Assembly (NCBI GenBank): GCA_035552155.1
Contig: DASZLX010000028.1
Coordinates: 124,001-188,000, forward strand
Origin: DASXHY01 sp035552155
Lineage (GTDB): Bacteria; Verrucomicrobiota; Verrucomicrobiia; Limisphaerales; DASXHY01
DNA: 64,000 nucleotides
Direction of reading: 5' to 3'
In this document: positions 47,001 through 56,227 of the stretch, one piece after another
Layout of the letters: each line of letters begins with the position of its first letter
Position numbering within the stretch: position 1 is the stretch's first letter
The notes under the pieces: model-generated
The model's database searches: none
Seen by the model: only the letters and a program-made list of their open reading frames with translations
Told to the model about the DNA's origin: nothing
Position numbers and translations under genes: made by a program

Positions 47001-49257
47001 TTCGGCTTTCAAGAGGGGGTTTTAAACTTTCCAAAATTCCCGAGGTGAAAGGAAGGCCGTCGTCACTCATGATCTGAGCATCATGCAGCCAATGGTATAT
47101 GATCGCCTTGTTAAAATCGTTAGTTCCCGCCTGGGCCATTATGTTTCTGTCGAAATAAAACGTGTTTCTATATTCTTGATATTGATTTAATACATCCGGG
47201 ACTGAAGGCGCTTCGGAGTCAGTGTCACTGATTCCCGGCGCTCCATGTTGAGAATTGATGTACTGTTGGCCACCATCCGGTTCCGTGATTAACAAAGCCC
47301 TCGTATAACCATTCTCGTATGAGCTAAATGTCGTAGTACCGTACGGAGTCGTCAGGGATGTTATAAAATCTCCAGAATCGTACGTGAAAGTGGAAGTCAG
47401 ACCGGCAACGTCCGTGATTTTTAACAGCCGTCCGAGTTGGTCGTAATTGAAATATGCAATGCGACCGAACGGATCTTCTACGCTCGTAATTTTAAACGTA
47501 TCGCTCGGTAGATCGTAATGCAGCAAGTTTGTCTGGCCCAGCGCATCGTATAACCGACCGAGCCGACCAAGGCTATCGTACCATAGCGTCAACGTGTGTC
47601 CAAATGAGTCCTTCATTGCCGTCAGGGCCATTTTCCTCTCGGTGGAGGTTCCAATATTATACCCAAATTCCTGCTGCGATCCGTCGGGAAAGGTCAAAGT
47701 ATACCGATCATTCACGCTGTCATATTGGAGAAGATTTCCGTCCCTGTCTGAGGCGTACAAGCCTGTGCCGGAGTTAAACCCCGCGTTTGTCAATATTCCG
47801 CCGCCGCCTACATAACGTGACACCTGGCTTCTATCTCCGGAAACTCCATTGTCCGTAATGTAACTGAACCAGTCGAAAGTCCATTTGCTTCCGATGTTCG
47901 AATAATTCGGGATTACCTGGGCGGTAACGTCTCTCTGGTTGTACGTAAGCTTAAATTTTACAGCGGGGCCGAGAGGCGGAAAATAGCGCAGCGGAGTATC
48001 CACGATATTGAGGCTCACCAACATTAGGTGGGTGTTCGCCCTCGCCATTCCAAAATTGTCCTGTCCGTCACAACCTTTAGGGTCGTTCGGCGTAAAAGCG
48101 CTCGGATCCCTCCCGCCGGTCACGCCTTTCCCCCGTATTGTGGCGCCTTCCTCAAGGGAAACCGCTTGCCAGCCCGGTGGCAAAGCGCCTTCCGGGACGA
48201 GAAAATAGCCACTGCTTTCTTCATCTATTGCCGCCCTGCTTGCCCAAAGCTGCTGTCCATACAGGTGGCTAAACGTGGAGTCCTGAATCAAATACCGCCC
48301 TCCGCGCTCCTCCAGAACGGCGCCATAATGGTTAAGTTTCCAATGAATGACCGAATGAATCGGGATTTCACTTCCCGGTTGACGCTTGATGATCTGGTAT
48401 TTCATTCCCGAAGCCGTCGCCAATGCCTGGAGTTGCGCCAAAGAAAACCCTTGCTTGGTCGATTTCGCCTGATTGAGCGGGACAAGAGCGTTGGCTTCGA
48501 CCCTCTCCGCCAGGGCGAGCCGCTTAAGTGCGTAGGGTCCGCACATGAATCCCACCTCGGGATGATTGTCCATTATCCAGAGCGCTTCTTTGGCTCCAGC
48601 CAGCATCTCCGTGGCGCCGCCCATTACATGGCGGTCTTCAACCTGTTTTAAAAGTGGAGCCAATTCTTCGTAGCGGCCCACCCAGGCATTGATCTGGATC
48701 AATTCACCCAGGGCACGATCCGCCATGCTTTTAATTTTTATATCCGAAGCTGTTTTGGTCAGTTCCCAAGCCTCATCCCACGCATTCATCGCCCGGGAAA
48801 AGTAACCCCTCTCCCGCCAGACGATTCCCAAATTGACGAGCAGCGCCGGTTTCCAGGGAGACTTGGGATGCGCTTTGAGAAAACCAGACAGCACCGAAGT
48901 ACCATCTCCGGATTGCTCCAGCCGATCATATTCCAATAGCGCATTCGCCAGTGCTTTGTTCTCCGCTGCCGTTGTGATTTCCGACGGAAATAATGGGCAT
49001 GGAAGAACCCGGGTCCGGAAAAATTCCTCGTCAGTCGGCGACTCGGAAAAGGTGATCGGCACAGACTTTGATTGCGAGATGGGGGGCCTGCGAATAACAT
49101 GGATGGGGGAGCCATTCTCAGCTTGAGTTGCCGATGGCCCCCGACCGTTATCAGCCTGGGTGATGGCCGCCACCGCCGGCATGGATTCAATGATTAAAGT
49201 CCAAGCAAGCAGCAGCGATGTAACCCGATATACGAGAGAGCAGGATTTGATTTTCAT
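44026..49257 (-). CDS. RHS polymorphic toxin with C39-like N-domain and HNH-like C-terminus
   Basis: 1743 residues from ATG 49257 (signal/anchor MKIKSCSLVYRVTSLLLAWT). Residues about 85-215 are helical, TPR-like. A peptidase C39-like domain follows with MCGPYALKRL (Cys about 239), LNHYGAVLEE (His about 310) and YLIQDSTF (Asp about 326). RHS/YD repeats fill about 430-1570, then the core DRLGSIREVMD...YDPYG...RWLNRDPIEERGGLNLYEFVGNNP. After the core a new C-terminus carries LHHITPKYLGGDPNG (His 1682-1683) and YHQLITNAFR (His about 1705), typical of HNH/His-Me finger nuclease toxins. The C39-like domain may process or help export the protein. Start lies 13 bases after the stop of the 1662-residue secreted protein gene. 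Confidence 0.88.
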   Translation of the reverse strand: MKIKSCSLVYRVTSLLLAWTLIIESMPAVAAITQADNGRGPSATQAENGSPIHVIRRPPISQSKSVPITFSESPTDEEFFRTRVLPCPLFPSEITTAAENKALANALLEYDRLEQSGDGTSVLSGFLKAHPKSPWKPALLVNLGIVWRERGYFSRAMNAWDEAWELTKTASDIKIKSMADRALGELIQINAWVGRYEELAPLLKQVEDRHVMGGATEMLAGAKEALWIMDNHPEVGFMCGPYALKRLALAERVEANALVPLNQAKSTKQGFSLAQLQALATASGMKYQIIKRQPGSEIPIHSVIHWKLNHYGAVLEERGGRYLIQDSTFSHLYGQQLWASRAAIDEESSGYFLVPEGALPPGWQAVSLEEGATIRGKGVTGGRDPSAFTPNDPKGCDGQDNFGMARANTHLMLVSLNIVDTPLRYFPPLGPAVKFKLTYNQRDVTAQVIPNYSNIGSKWTFDWFSYITDNGVSGDRSQVSRYVGGGGILTNAGFNSGTGLYASDRDGNLLQYDSVNDRYTLTFPDGSQQEFGYNIGTSTERKMALTAMKDSFGHTLTLWYDSLGRLGRLYDALGQTNLLHYDLPSDTFKITSVEDPFGRIAYFNYDQLGRLLKITDVAGLTSTFTYDSGDFITSLTTPYGTTTFSSYENGYTRALLITEPDGGQQYINSQHGAPGISDTDSEAPSVPDVLNQYQEYRNTFYFDRNIMAQAGTNDFNKAIIYHWLHDAQIMSDDGLPFTSGILESLKPPLESRIYFVYPNQSAPAYEAGITLRSPSASYRLIDNPADSLHPFIQTNQYSYNSVGRVTQYTDPAFRQTTIDYAGNGIDVLRVHQTTAGIDETLGMAGPYSNHLPQYYTNASRQVYSFTYENGNQLHDILDPQSNHTYYDHDANGYLLRIRRPWSGGVWTNSFHYDTYGRVQYATNSSGYYIKYDYDPLDRVTKVTFPDGTYNQYDYSRLDLVRIWDRTGHPIQITYDSLGHPLTVRDRLGRVTQYGWCGCGSLTSITDPRGDETSWTRDLEGRITEKQFDDSTAIQYAYESRSSRLTSITDAESQVKSYTYGIDDTLTNISYIDPIIATPSVSFSYDPHYRRLASMTDGTGQTVYHYNSILGTLTTGAGQLASEVQPGNHHTINYTYDALGRVVGRQAGLASSESFTYDESGRIMTHTAPLNTFSLSYSNSTPLLTGIASSISTNLFGYNDIAHDETLADIEHVQPGNRFKIFHYTNDVLGNVKQATSLIGHVTGGVLVANSGTIENTFMNYDLEGQLLSATDPNDSTNQTVKAYDYSYDASGNRKSSEFDAVGQNLTVFQYGYDGMNQQELIPGAYLPVQITGTISEPATVTVNSQAALIQANTGSSGAETFSANVTLATGSQAIQVIAKDYGASGGNITTSNYTVNVVKGNHKSYSYDDNGNCTGYTPDSGSSVSYEWDAENRLVAVTTGSGRSEFTYDGFGRRVRIVERGSSTNHLLWSGTQIVQSSSEPDSPSVGNTFTTKTYYPEGFLTQSWTETSGSPTDTGDAAYYYTRDRLGSIREVMDDVGVIRAQYDYDPYGTRSVNQITVNPVEADFGFAGYYYHAPSGLSLTLFRAYDSDSGRWLNRDPIEERGGLNLYEFVGNNPINKIDFLGLQVPPEAIDEASQFADEYGPEIEADIEQAAEAAEADLQSLMQKARELYPKLCNKFQLHHITPKYLGGDPNGPMILLEAPYHQLITNAFRNQWAYGQSIPPSTTVVNIVNTVYSQLPLPK

Positions 49258-49270
49258 ATCTCGGAAAAAT

Positions 49271-52200
49271 TTAAGGGACAAACACGGCCGTTTTAGGATC
49301 GAGCAGAAGAATCACCGGCGGGGTAGTATCGCTGGGATTTGAACCCGGAGGACAATCCCAACGAGTGGGATCGAGAGGAAAACAATCTACCGCATCCAGC
49401 ACTCCGTCTCCGTCACTATCGGCATTATATGGATCCGTTCCATTTGCTATTTCCACGAGATTCGGAATTCCGTCACTATCAGAATCCAGATTTGCATTCG
49501 CTTGATAGTCGCTAAGCACTTCTGCAGCAGTAAGGGGATAATTGAACGTTTCTAACGAAGTAATTACTCCGCGCGCTTGTTGGACATGGCCGTCACTGCC
49601 TATGCGCAAACTCGTTAGCACACTGCATGGACTGTTTGGGTATCCACTTCCCGTCCCCACCAGAACTCCATCAATATAAAAAACGGTTTGAGTTTCCATA
49701 TACGTGACCGCGATTTGGTGCCATTGTCCGGCGGTCCAACTGATGCTAATTGAGGAAACCGTGGTGCCCCAATCCAGTTCAATTCCATTACCGTGGGCGG
49801 TAACTTTAAGCACCCAATAATCTAATACACGCCATCCGTCATTCTCTATCATATCGACCAATGTTCCCCCAGCAGACGGACCGCTGCCGCTGCTCCAATT
49901 CGGCTTAAACCACATCGTGACAGTCCCGCGATTTGCTCTAATATTCGGGGTTCCGGTACTTGTAAGAACGGATCCATCTGCCTGGTTTACGGAGAATGTA
50001 TCTCCGCGAAATGCAGGGTACTCCAAATCGATATCACTTGAGTTATCAAAGTTAATACCGTTATTTCCAAAAGGAGTGCTTACTGAGACGACATTCTCGG
50101 CCGTCGTTGGAATTTGTCCCTCGCTATTTACCAGTGAATTATTATCGAACGCCCACATTCCTAAGCGTTCAGGAGGAAGTACGGTTACTGGCACTCGGAA
50201 CACTGCGCCGGGGGGAATGGGAGTGCCAGCAAGCGGCGCCGACGTCGTCGGGAATAGTTCCAAAGTCACTACCGACGAAGCCGAAGCCGTAAGGGGAGGG
50301 GTGTCTACCCAATCAACTCCCCACGGATAATTTGTATAGCTATAGTATCCACAAGTATTAATGGATTTTGCTATCAAAGTTCCGTAACTGACAATCGATG
50401 TGTATGTCTCAATTGTTATAGTATCATTTACTACCGCAGGTTCCGGGACACAATTCACGCCACTTACGACAGCGGGCAATATCCAACCAGATATTTGCCA
50501 TGCACCGAGTGGAAAACATCTCAGACCGCCGCCAATGCCAGTTGGTTCTTCCGCTGATGGAATAAACATGTTGGCCGCATCCAGCGGATAATTAAAGATC
50601 TGCAAGTCATCAAATATACCACTTGCTAAATGACTCCCAACGTCGTCACTTCCGATCCGGATCCCGCTTTGTGACCGGGCTGTAAGGCCTGGTACATTCG
50701 TGATTGCCGCGCCATTCGCAACGGGCAGACCGTCGACGTAAAGGAGCGTTCCGCTGTCATCATACGTGAGCCCAATTTCATGCCACATATTAGATTGCCA
50801 AGAGATCGATGTGGAAACGTTCGTGGCGAGAACCCCGTTGCTAGCGGAGGTAAAGGCCAAATTATTGCCATTCGAATTGACTGTCATAGCCCAAAAACTA
50901 TTATTGGAGGTGGCGTTAAAATTCCCCACGTCAAATAAGACCGCTGTATTCCCCGGACCTGTACCTCCATTGGTGCTGCTCCAATTAGGCGCGAACCAAA
51001 ATCGGATCGTGCCAAACCGATAATTAATGTTTGGCATACCATTTGTTTCCGTGTCACGATAGGCGAGCGCCGCTATATTAGTGCCACCCAACATCACGCC
51101 ATTCGTGAACAATGAAGGCATGCCAAGGACATTCGTAACTAATATCGGCAATTGCCCCGTGTCCGCCTGGAATGAATTTGTATTGTCAAAACTCCAGGTA
51201 CCCAAAACCACCGAATTGAATATCGCAGGGTCGGTGCCGCTTAAAACTTCCAAGTAATCATTGATGCCGTCCATATCTGTATCAGTCGCATTCCAGTTTG
51301 CCGGGTCGCCCGAATCATAAATTCCATCGCCGTTCGCATCCTCGAAGTAATCCGGCAGCGCATCGCCGTCGGTGTCGGTAAGATTTCCAAAGCGGTCCAA
51401 CGCCACATAATGGTAACCGATGTCCACCACCGAATTTGTCTCTTTCACTTGGTTCGTGGTTGTTGTGTAGTGGTAAAGGCCGGCCAGGTTGCCGGTAACG
51501 CTGCCCGCATTCGTGAGGCTGCTATTGGCTGGTTGATAGAATTGTCCCAATGGCCCGGTTTGATAAATGAGATGGTTGGTATTGACCACATCAAATGCAT
51601 TCGGCGGATTCAGCCGGTTAGTATTGACCAGGTAAGCATTGTAACCGTTTACGGTCAGTTGGGCGACGACGAGCGAACAGTTGTCAAAGGCATTGTTAAA
51701 GAAAGACCATGTGTTGGAATTTCCAAACGGGCGAATCGTCGATGACACATTCCAAAACAAACTATTTGAAAACGTCAATGAATTGTTCGTATAGCCTAAG
51801 CCAGTCATTGATACTGTAGACCGGGCAAACAAATTATTTTTAAGGGTCGCCAGCGTCGAACTGTTGCCGCTGAAATCGCTTTGTCCGCTCCAAAACTCGC
51901 AGTCCTGCACTAATAGATTGCTGTAAGCCCAGGAATCACGGTGGTAAAGGTGGTACCCCCCAGAGGCTGGGCAACTAAATTTGGTAAAGCGAAATATCCC
52001 AGATGGTTCATTGGCGGCGTGCCAGGAATTCACCATAAGACCCGCACTTGGTACGGCGGTTCCGCTCCCTAAGGAAAGCGACTGCTCTTGTACGGCAGAA
52101 TAGCGGGTGAACCAGTTGGGTAGAAGGGGTGTCCCAACCGAAATAATCGAGGCCCCATCGGTCACAAGAATATCAGAATCATTGTACCCGGCCAAGACCG

Positions 52201-54259
52201 AACCATTGGTTACAGTCACGCTTGCATTGGTGACCCAGAGAAGATCCACCAAATAATCGATCGGGTCATAATGAAAGCCCAAATCCGGAGCGTCTAAATC
52301 ACGTTGGGCTTGAGGATTCAACACGATGTTACTAGACACCAAAACATTTGAGTATAGTATTGGAGGATAAGTCGTTTTCCGTCTTAACTCGGTGAGCAGG
52401 GTGGAATTGAGATTCGTAGTACCAATATTGCGATAGGGACTGTTGGTTGCCAGATAATAGCTGCCTCCGCCAGCAGCTTGAAAAATCCCTGTATTTGTAC
52501 TAAGCACTGCGGTTGCATTCGTTGTATACGGAATATCTCCCATCAGGCCCACGCCCGTCATCAAGCTGTTCGTTAGCGCGAGATTTGCGCTGCCATCATT
52601 CCATCCCAACTGGGCGCAGCGATCTAAAGTCAGGTGTTCGATACCTACACTGGCTCCGTACGACTCAAAAGCGCTTCCAGCGACATCCGTCATCAATACA
52701 TTTCGGACACTGCTATGAGCATTAGTGGTATCCCCGTAAATGAGAAACGGCCATGTCGCATGTACAAATTGCAAGTCCCTAAATTCGTCATTTGTAACCC
52801 CGAAGGCCTCTATGCCGCTGTAGCAATAAGACAGCCGCAAGTCGTGCAACCCCGTCGTTGCCGAATAAATGTATAAGTAAATATTCTGAGTATCGGTAAC
52901 AGGCGCGCCCGTACTGCCGCTTATTGTCTCTCCGACTGAATTGTCATCCAGGGATGTAAACACTGCGGGACGATATGGAGAGGTTTGACAAGTTACAGTG
53001 CCTCCGTCAAAAATTAAACCGCATGCATTAGTCTGACTAAACTTGACGACGGTTCCACCTTCAATGACATTGCTTCCGCCTAGAAAAAAGTAGCCGGTCA
53101 CAAAATATGTCATGTTTCCTTGAAAAATAACATTGTTCGTAGTTGAATTAATCAGGTTGTAGTCCAAGACTAAGCTTGATGCGCGCTGGTTTATTTCGGC
53201 AATCGCCACTTGCATTCGATTTGTGCTCGTTTGCGCGATCCTCCGAGGGGGGAGCAACTGGGAACGTGAAACCCGATTCACCCTTGAGTTCGACAAGTGG
53301 GAGGCAAGAGACGTTTTTGGTTGAGGTAATACTTGTAATTTTGGACGAATTCTCAATGCGGGTACAGATTCGACCAAAAATTTACGACCGTCGATCTGCG
53401 CCCAGCTCTTGCTCACGAGAATCTGTCCTCCTACATTGGAATGATCAGGTTGTGATTTGGTTGCATTGATTGAAAATGCTCTGCCATGGACCATTGTCAT
53501 AGCTCCAAACTTCAAACTAGAATCTGACAAGGTATCATCGCTCTCCCCAAGGCTTCCATTTTTAGAGGGGGAAACAGTTGCCGATCCCGAAATTTCCTCC
53601 GGATCAGTCGTATCAAAGAATTCGGTAAATAATTCTAACTGGCTCCCCCCCTCCATAAGCCCAAAAGCCTCCGGTACAGGCGGTTGTTCATGCAACACCA
53701 GGTCGCTCTCAAAGCCGCCTTTACGATAAGTGTAAACGAGATCCGCTGCAAAATCCGTGAAAGCGTTTGTATACACCACTTGGTTCCCAGAAGGAAGAAT
53801 CTGTCCAATCGAATGCTTCAGTTCGGCAATCAAAACGCTATTAGTGCCGTCGTAATAACTGACGCCTAACGGACGGCTTTTGAGGTGCTTTCCATCCGGC
53901 GTAATCACTTCAATAACTCCGTCGTAAATGTCATAGGGGAAGTAAACCTGATGCTGTCCTTGCGTAGCCTGCGCCCCGCCAGTCGATGAAATGACAATTT
54001 CTTCTTTGCTTTCCACCCATTGGCCGTCCTTTTGATAGTTTAGTCCGGTGGCCATTTCGGTGACACGATGCACATGAGGAAACACCTCGCCGGACGGACC
54101 TTGCTCATAAGTAGTCCGCTCCCAAACGCGGCTGTTTGCGTCTCTTTGAATAACAGCGTATGGCGTGTCCTGTGGAGCTGCAGAACTTGAGTTTACCGTT
54201 TGCGCAAAGGTGCTCGCAGTTAGTGCAATCGAGCACAGAACCAACAATGGAGTCTTCAT
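49271..54259 (-). CDS. Giant secreted protein with beta-helix, Ca-binding and LamG domains
   Basis: 1662 residues from ATG 54259, signal peptide MKTPLLVLCSIALTASTFAQ. The N-terminal about 390 residues resemble the front part of RHS/wall-associated proteins (an FPYDIYDGVIEVITPDG-type segment). A right-handed parallel beta-helix-like region follows (about 400-960, repeating TNNSLTFSNSLF-type turns). Next come type-3/EF-hand-like repeats (DTDGDALPDYFEDANGDG), two LamG domains (about 1075-1280 and 1400-1570) and a final Asp-rich repeat (DSDGDGVLDAVD). It is the first gene of a unit with the RHS toxin, so it may be a surface partner or delivery component. Base composition is clearly more AT-rich than the host genes. 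Confidence 0.85.
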   Translation of the reverse strand: MKTPLLVLCSIALTASTFAQTVNSSSAAPQDTPYAVIQRDANSRVWERTTYEQGPSGEVFPHVHRVTEMATGLNYQKDGQWVESKEEIVISSTGGAQATQGQHQVYFPYDIYDGVIEVITPDGKHLKSRPLGVSYYDGTNSVLIAELKHSIGQILPSGNQVVYTNAFTDFAADLVYTYRKGGFESDLVLHEQPPVPEAFGLMEGGSQLELFTEFFDTTDPEEISGSATVSPSKNGSLGESDDTLSDSSLKFGAMTMVHGRAFSINATKSQPDHSNVGGQILVSKSWAQIDGRKFLVESVPALRIRPKLQVLPQPKTSLASHLSNSRVNRVSRSQLLPPRRIAQTSTNRMQVAIAEINQRASSLVLDYNLINSTTNNVIFQGNMTYFVTGYFFLGGSNVIEGGTVVKFSQTNACGLIFDGGTVTCQTSPYRPAVFTSLDDNSVGETISGSTGAPVTDTQNIYLYIYSATTGLHDLRLSYCYSGIEAFGVTNDEFRDLQFVHATWPFLIYGDTTNAHSSVRNVLMTDVAGSAFESYGASVGIEHLTLDRCAQLGWNDGSANLALTNSLMTGVGLMGDIPYTTNATAVLSTNTGIFQAAGGGSYYLATNSPYRNIGTTNLNSTLLTELRRKTTYPPILYSNVLVSSNIVLNPQAQRDLDAPDLGFHYDPIDYLVDLLWVTNASVTVTNGSVLAGYNDSDILVTDGASIISVGTPLLPNWFTRYSAVQEQSLSLGSGTAVPSAGLMVNSWHAANEPSGIFRFTKFSCPASGGYHLYHRDSWAYSNLLVQDCEFWSGQSDFSGNSSTLATLKNNLFARSTVSMTGLGYTNNSLTFSNSLFWNVSSTIRPFGNSNTWSFFNNAFDNCSLVVAQLTVNGYNAYLVNTNRLNPPNAFDVVNTNHLIYQTGPLGQFYQPANSSLTNAGSVTGNLAGLYHYTTTTNQVKETNSVVDIGYHYVALDRFGNLTDTDGDALPDYFEDANGDGIYDSGDPANWNATDTDMDGINDYLEVLSGTDPAIFNSVVLGTWSFDNTNSFQADTGQLPILVTNVLGMPSLFTNGVMLGGTNIAALAYRDTETNGMPNINYRFGTIRFWFAPNWSSTNGGTGPGNTAVLFDVGNFNATSNNSFWAMTVNSNGNNLAFTSASNGVLATNVSTSISWQSNMWHEIGLTYDDSGTLLYVDGLPVANGAAITNVPGLTARSQSGIRIGSDDVGSHLASGIFDDLQIFNYPLDAANMFIPSAEEPTGIGGGLRCFPLGAWQISGWILPAVVSGVNCVPEPAVVNDTITIETYTSIVSYGTLIAKSINTCGYYSYTNYPWGVDWVDTPPLTASASSVVTLELFPTTSAPLAGTPIPPGAVFRVPVTVLPPERLGMWAFDNNSLVNSEGQIPTTAENVVSVSTPFGNNGINFDNSSDIDLEYPAFRGDTFSVNQADGSVLTSTGTPNIRANRGTVTMWFKPNWSSGSGPSAGGTLVDMIENDGWRVLDYWVLKVTAHGNGIELDWGTTVSSISISWTAGQWHQIAVTYMETQTVFYIDGVLVGTGSGYPNSPCSVLTSLRIGSDGHVQQARGVITSLETFNYPLTAAEVLSDYQANANLDSDSDGIPNLVEIANGTDPYNADSDGDGVLDAVDCFPLDPTRWDCPPGSNPSDTTPPVILLLDPKTAVFVP

Positions 54260-54739
54260 ACAATTTAAAGTCAAAGATAGGGGAAAAATCTCTAGAAAAA
54301 AACGGAACCTCCTTAAAGTCCCACACTTGCAGCGCAGCTTCTGCCCAACTTGTTGCCTTCCGATTCTCATATGCCCACCCACTATTCCAATTGCCACCCA
54401 ACCCACTCCAACGGAGATGTAGATCACTTCCGTCGGAAGACCTTTCTACTCTTCATGAAAAATTTGTGCAAGCACTTTCTGGCAAATCGTTCACACAGTA
54501 GTCCAGCTAAACTAAAACACCTGGTGCTCGCTCTTCACGAACCAAATGCTACGCTGTCGAAGAGCCACGATTTCAAATTAGAATCGAGCGGATCATCTCT
54601 CGCGCCGCGTTGTTAACTTATTCTTATGAAGCCCTCTTTGTGATGACTCGATTTAACTCCTCGCCAATGGTTTGCCCACTCTACTAAAACAAACCGATAC
54701 CCGACCGCCAGAAACAAAAACGTCGCCATTCGCACGCAT
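54260..54739. other. Intergenic region upstream of the RHS cluster
   Basis: 480 bases, AT-rich, containing the probable promoter of the secreted-protein/RHS unit. A short minus frame from ATG 54729 to 54613 (38 residues, starting MATFLFLAVGYRFVLVEWAN) could be a tiny membrane peptide but has no good ribosome site. No clear hairpin. Confidence 0.4.
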
Positions 54740-55135
54740 TTATCTCCCCATAAAAATGATATGGACTTCGTTGTCGTCGCTGGTTCCACCAGAGCCGCCC
54801 CAACTGCCGAAGCGGAAATGCCAGCTATCCGGCTTTGACACGTCCTTGACACTGTAAATGACGTGGTTTGCGTCTACGCGATACGCCTGCGCCTTCAATT
54901 CGGATGCCTCCGGGTATTTGCCGGTGTAATCGCTCGTGCCGATCAGCACGTACCCGGCCGTAAGGCATTTCTGTTTCTCGACCTGCACATTATCGACGAG
55001 GTCAATAGTGATTGGGCCTTTGAACTTCGGACCGTCAACAAGAGAAGGACTGTAATAATCGTGCGTGGGACCACCGGCGCAGCCGGACAACAGACCGATT
55101 GAGAGGCACAGCGACAGAACGGGCATGGCTTTCAT
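54740..55135 (-). CDS. Small secreted lipoprotein
   Basis: 131 residues. The N-terminus MKAMPVLSLCLSIGLLSGC ends in a lipobox (LSGC), so it should be lipid-anchored. The mature part is short and mixed, with a QKCLTAGYVLIGTSDY stretch and a Gly/Ser-rich C-terminal part ending VHIIFMGR. This is a familiar kind of small lipoprotein whose function is unknown. It lies upstream of the RHS cluster on the same strand. Confidence 0.8.
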   Translation of the reverse strand: MKAMPVLSLCLSIGLLSGCAGGPTHDYYSPSLVDGPKFKGPITIDLVDNVQVEKQKCLTAGYVLIGTSDYTGKYPEASELKAQAYRVDANHVIYSVKDVSKPDSWHFRFGSWGGSGGTSDDNEVHIIFMGR

Positions 55136-55156
55136 AATTATTGCATTGGTTCCGGT

Positions 55157-55489
55157 TTAGTTCTTCTGGCGAAGCAGTGCGGCAATCAAACCGGGAATTT
55201 CCCTTGTTCGCTCAATTTGCTCTTGGATGTCGCGTCTCTGCTGCGCGAGCCAAGCCAATGACTGGCTGGCTGCCAAGGCATTTTGGGCAACCACAGACCC
55301 AGGCACAGCTCGGCCTTCTCTCATTCTCAATTGGCTCGGTTTTGCGTATTGAAAAGGATCTTTCAGCACGCCGTCGTGTCCAGTGGTACAAATCAATAAA
55401 AAGCGCGCGACCGCATGAGCTCCCCATTTCTTTTTCAGAGGCCCATCCGCAAAAGATTCTAACTGTTTTGGTGTGACTTCCTTTTCCAT
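55157..55489 (-). CDS. Hypothetical protein, 110 residues
   Basis: Begins MEKEVTPKQLESFADGPLKK at ATG 55489, which has AAGG a few bases upstream. It is helical and charged, ending RTREIPGLIAALLRQKN. Protein-like sequence (VRQIHNGRIDIAVLGESLLK) continues in the same frame up to about 55610, so the true gene may be longer with a non-ATG start, or its own 5' end may have been lost at the junction near 55660. No known domain. Confidence 0.55.
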   Translation of the reverse strand: MEKEVTPKQLESFADGPLKKKWGAHAVARFLLICTTGHDGVLKDPFQYAKPSQLRMREGRAVPGSVVAQNALAASQSLAWLAQQRRDIQEQIERTREIPGLIAALLRQKN

Positions 55490-55666
55490 CCACACCTTGA
55501 TTGTTTCCTGCTCCCGCCGGATCGCGGTCAATGCCTTCAGTAAGGACTCCCCCAGAACTGCAATGTCAATTCTACCGTTATGAATCTGCCGGACGTTCAA
55601 GCGCGTGGTGCCTAAGACCAGCCCATTGCCGCAAATTAATCGAAGCCAGCCGAGCACGACCCATAG

Positions 55667-56209
55667 ACGCGAACTGCCGTCATCAATGAAGTGCTGGATG
55701 AAGCGCTCACCGAGCAGGAAGGTGATTTTGATTCCGACAGCCGCTGGGCGCTCGCGTGGTTCGAGCAGTTTGGATTTTCCGAGGGCGAATACGGCGTGGC
55801 TGAAACCTTGAGTAAAGCTAAAAACACCAGCGTTCAGGGGTTGGAGGAGGCTGGCATTCTTAAACAAGGGCACGGTAAAGTCCGCCTGCTCAAGCCGGAA
55901 GAATTGCCGGCGGATTGGAGTCCCGAAACGGACAATCGCCTGACGAATTGGGAAACGGTGCATCACCTCATCCGCGTGCTCGGCAGCGGCGGCGAAAGTG
56001 CGGCAGCGGAACTTGTTTCCAAACTCGGCACCAAAGCCGAAACCGCGCGGGAACTGGCTTATCGCCTTTACGCCCTTTGCGAGCGTAAAAAGCGCGCATC
56101 TGAGGCGCTGGCCTATAACGGCTTAGTTCAGAGCTGGCCGGAATTGATCCGCCTGGCGCAGTCCGGCGCAAAACCGCAAACCTCGCCGGCCCAGTCCGAC
56201 CTAATTTAA
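55667..56209 (+). pseudogene. C-terminal stub of a DUF1156 DNA methyltransferase
   Basis: The frame opens just after a TAG at 55664 and encodes about 180 residues (possible GTG start at 55691 gives 172). Blocks such as VINEVLDEALTEQEGDFD, SRWALAWFEQFG, GKVRLLKPEELPADW and ELAYRLYALCERK are the conserved C-terminus of DUF1156 proteins, which are about 900-residue adenine-type DNA methyltransferases. The whole catalytic N-terminal region is missing, and the sequence before 55660 belongs to an opposite-strand gene. A deletion or recombination junction is therefore likely near 55660. The fragment might still be translated and bind its usual partners, but cannot methylate. Confidence 0.8.
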
Positions 56210-56227
56210 TTTCAGTATCCAAGCAAT

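Noticed and set aside
55490..55966. 5' part of the 269-codon minus-strand frame
   Set aside because: Its first about 100 codons are antisense to the DUF1156 stub, so the real gene must start further in; only the 110-residue part was listed.
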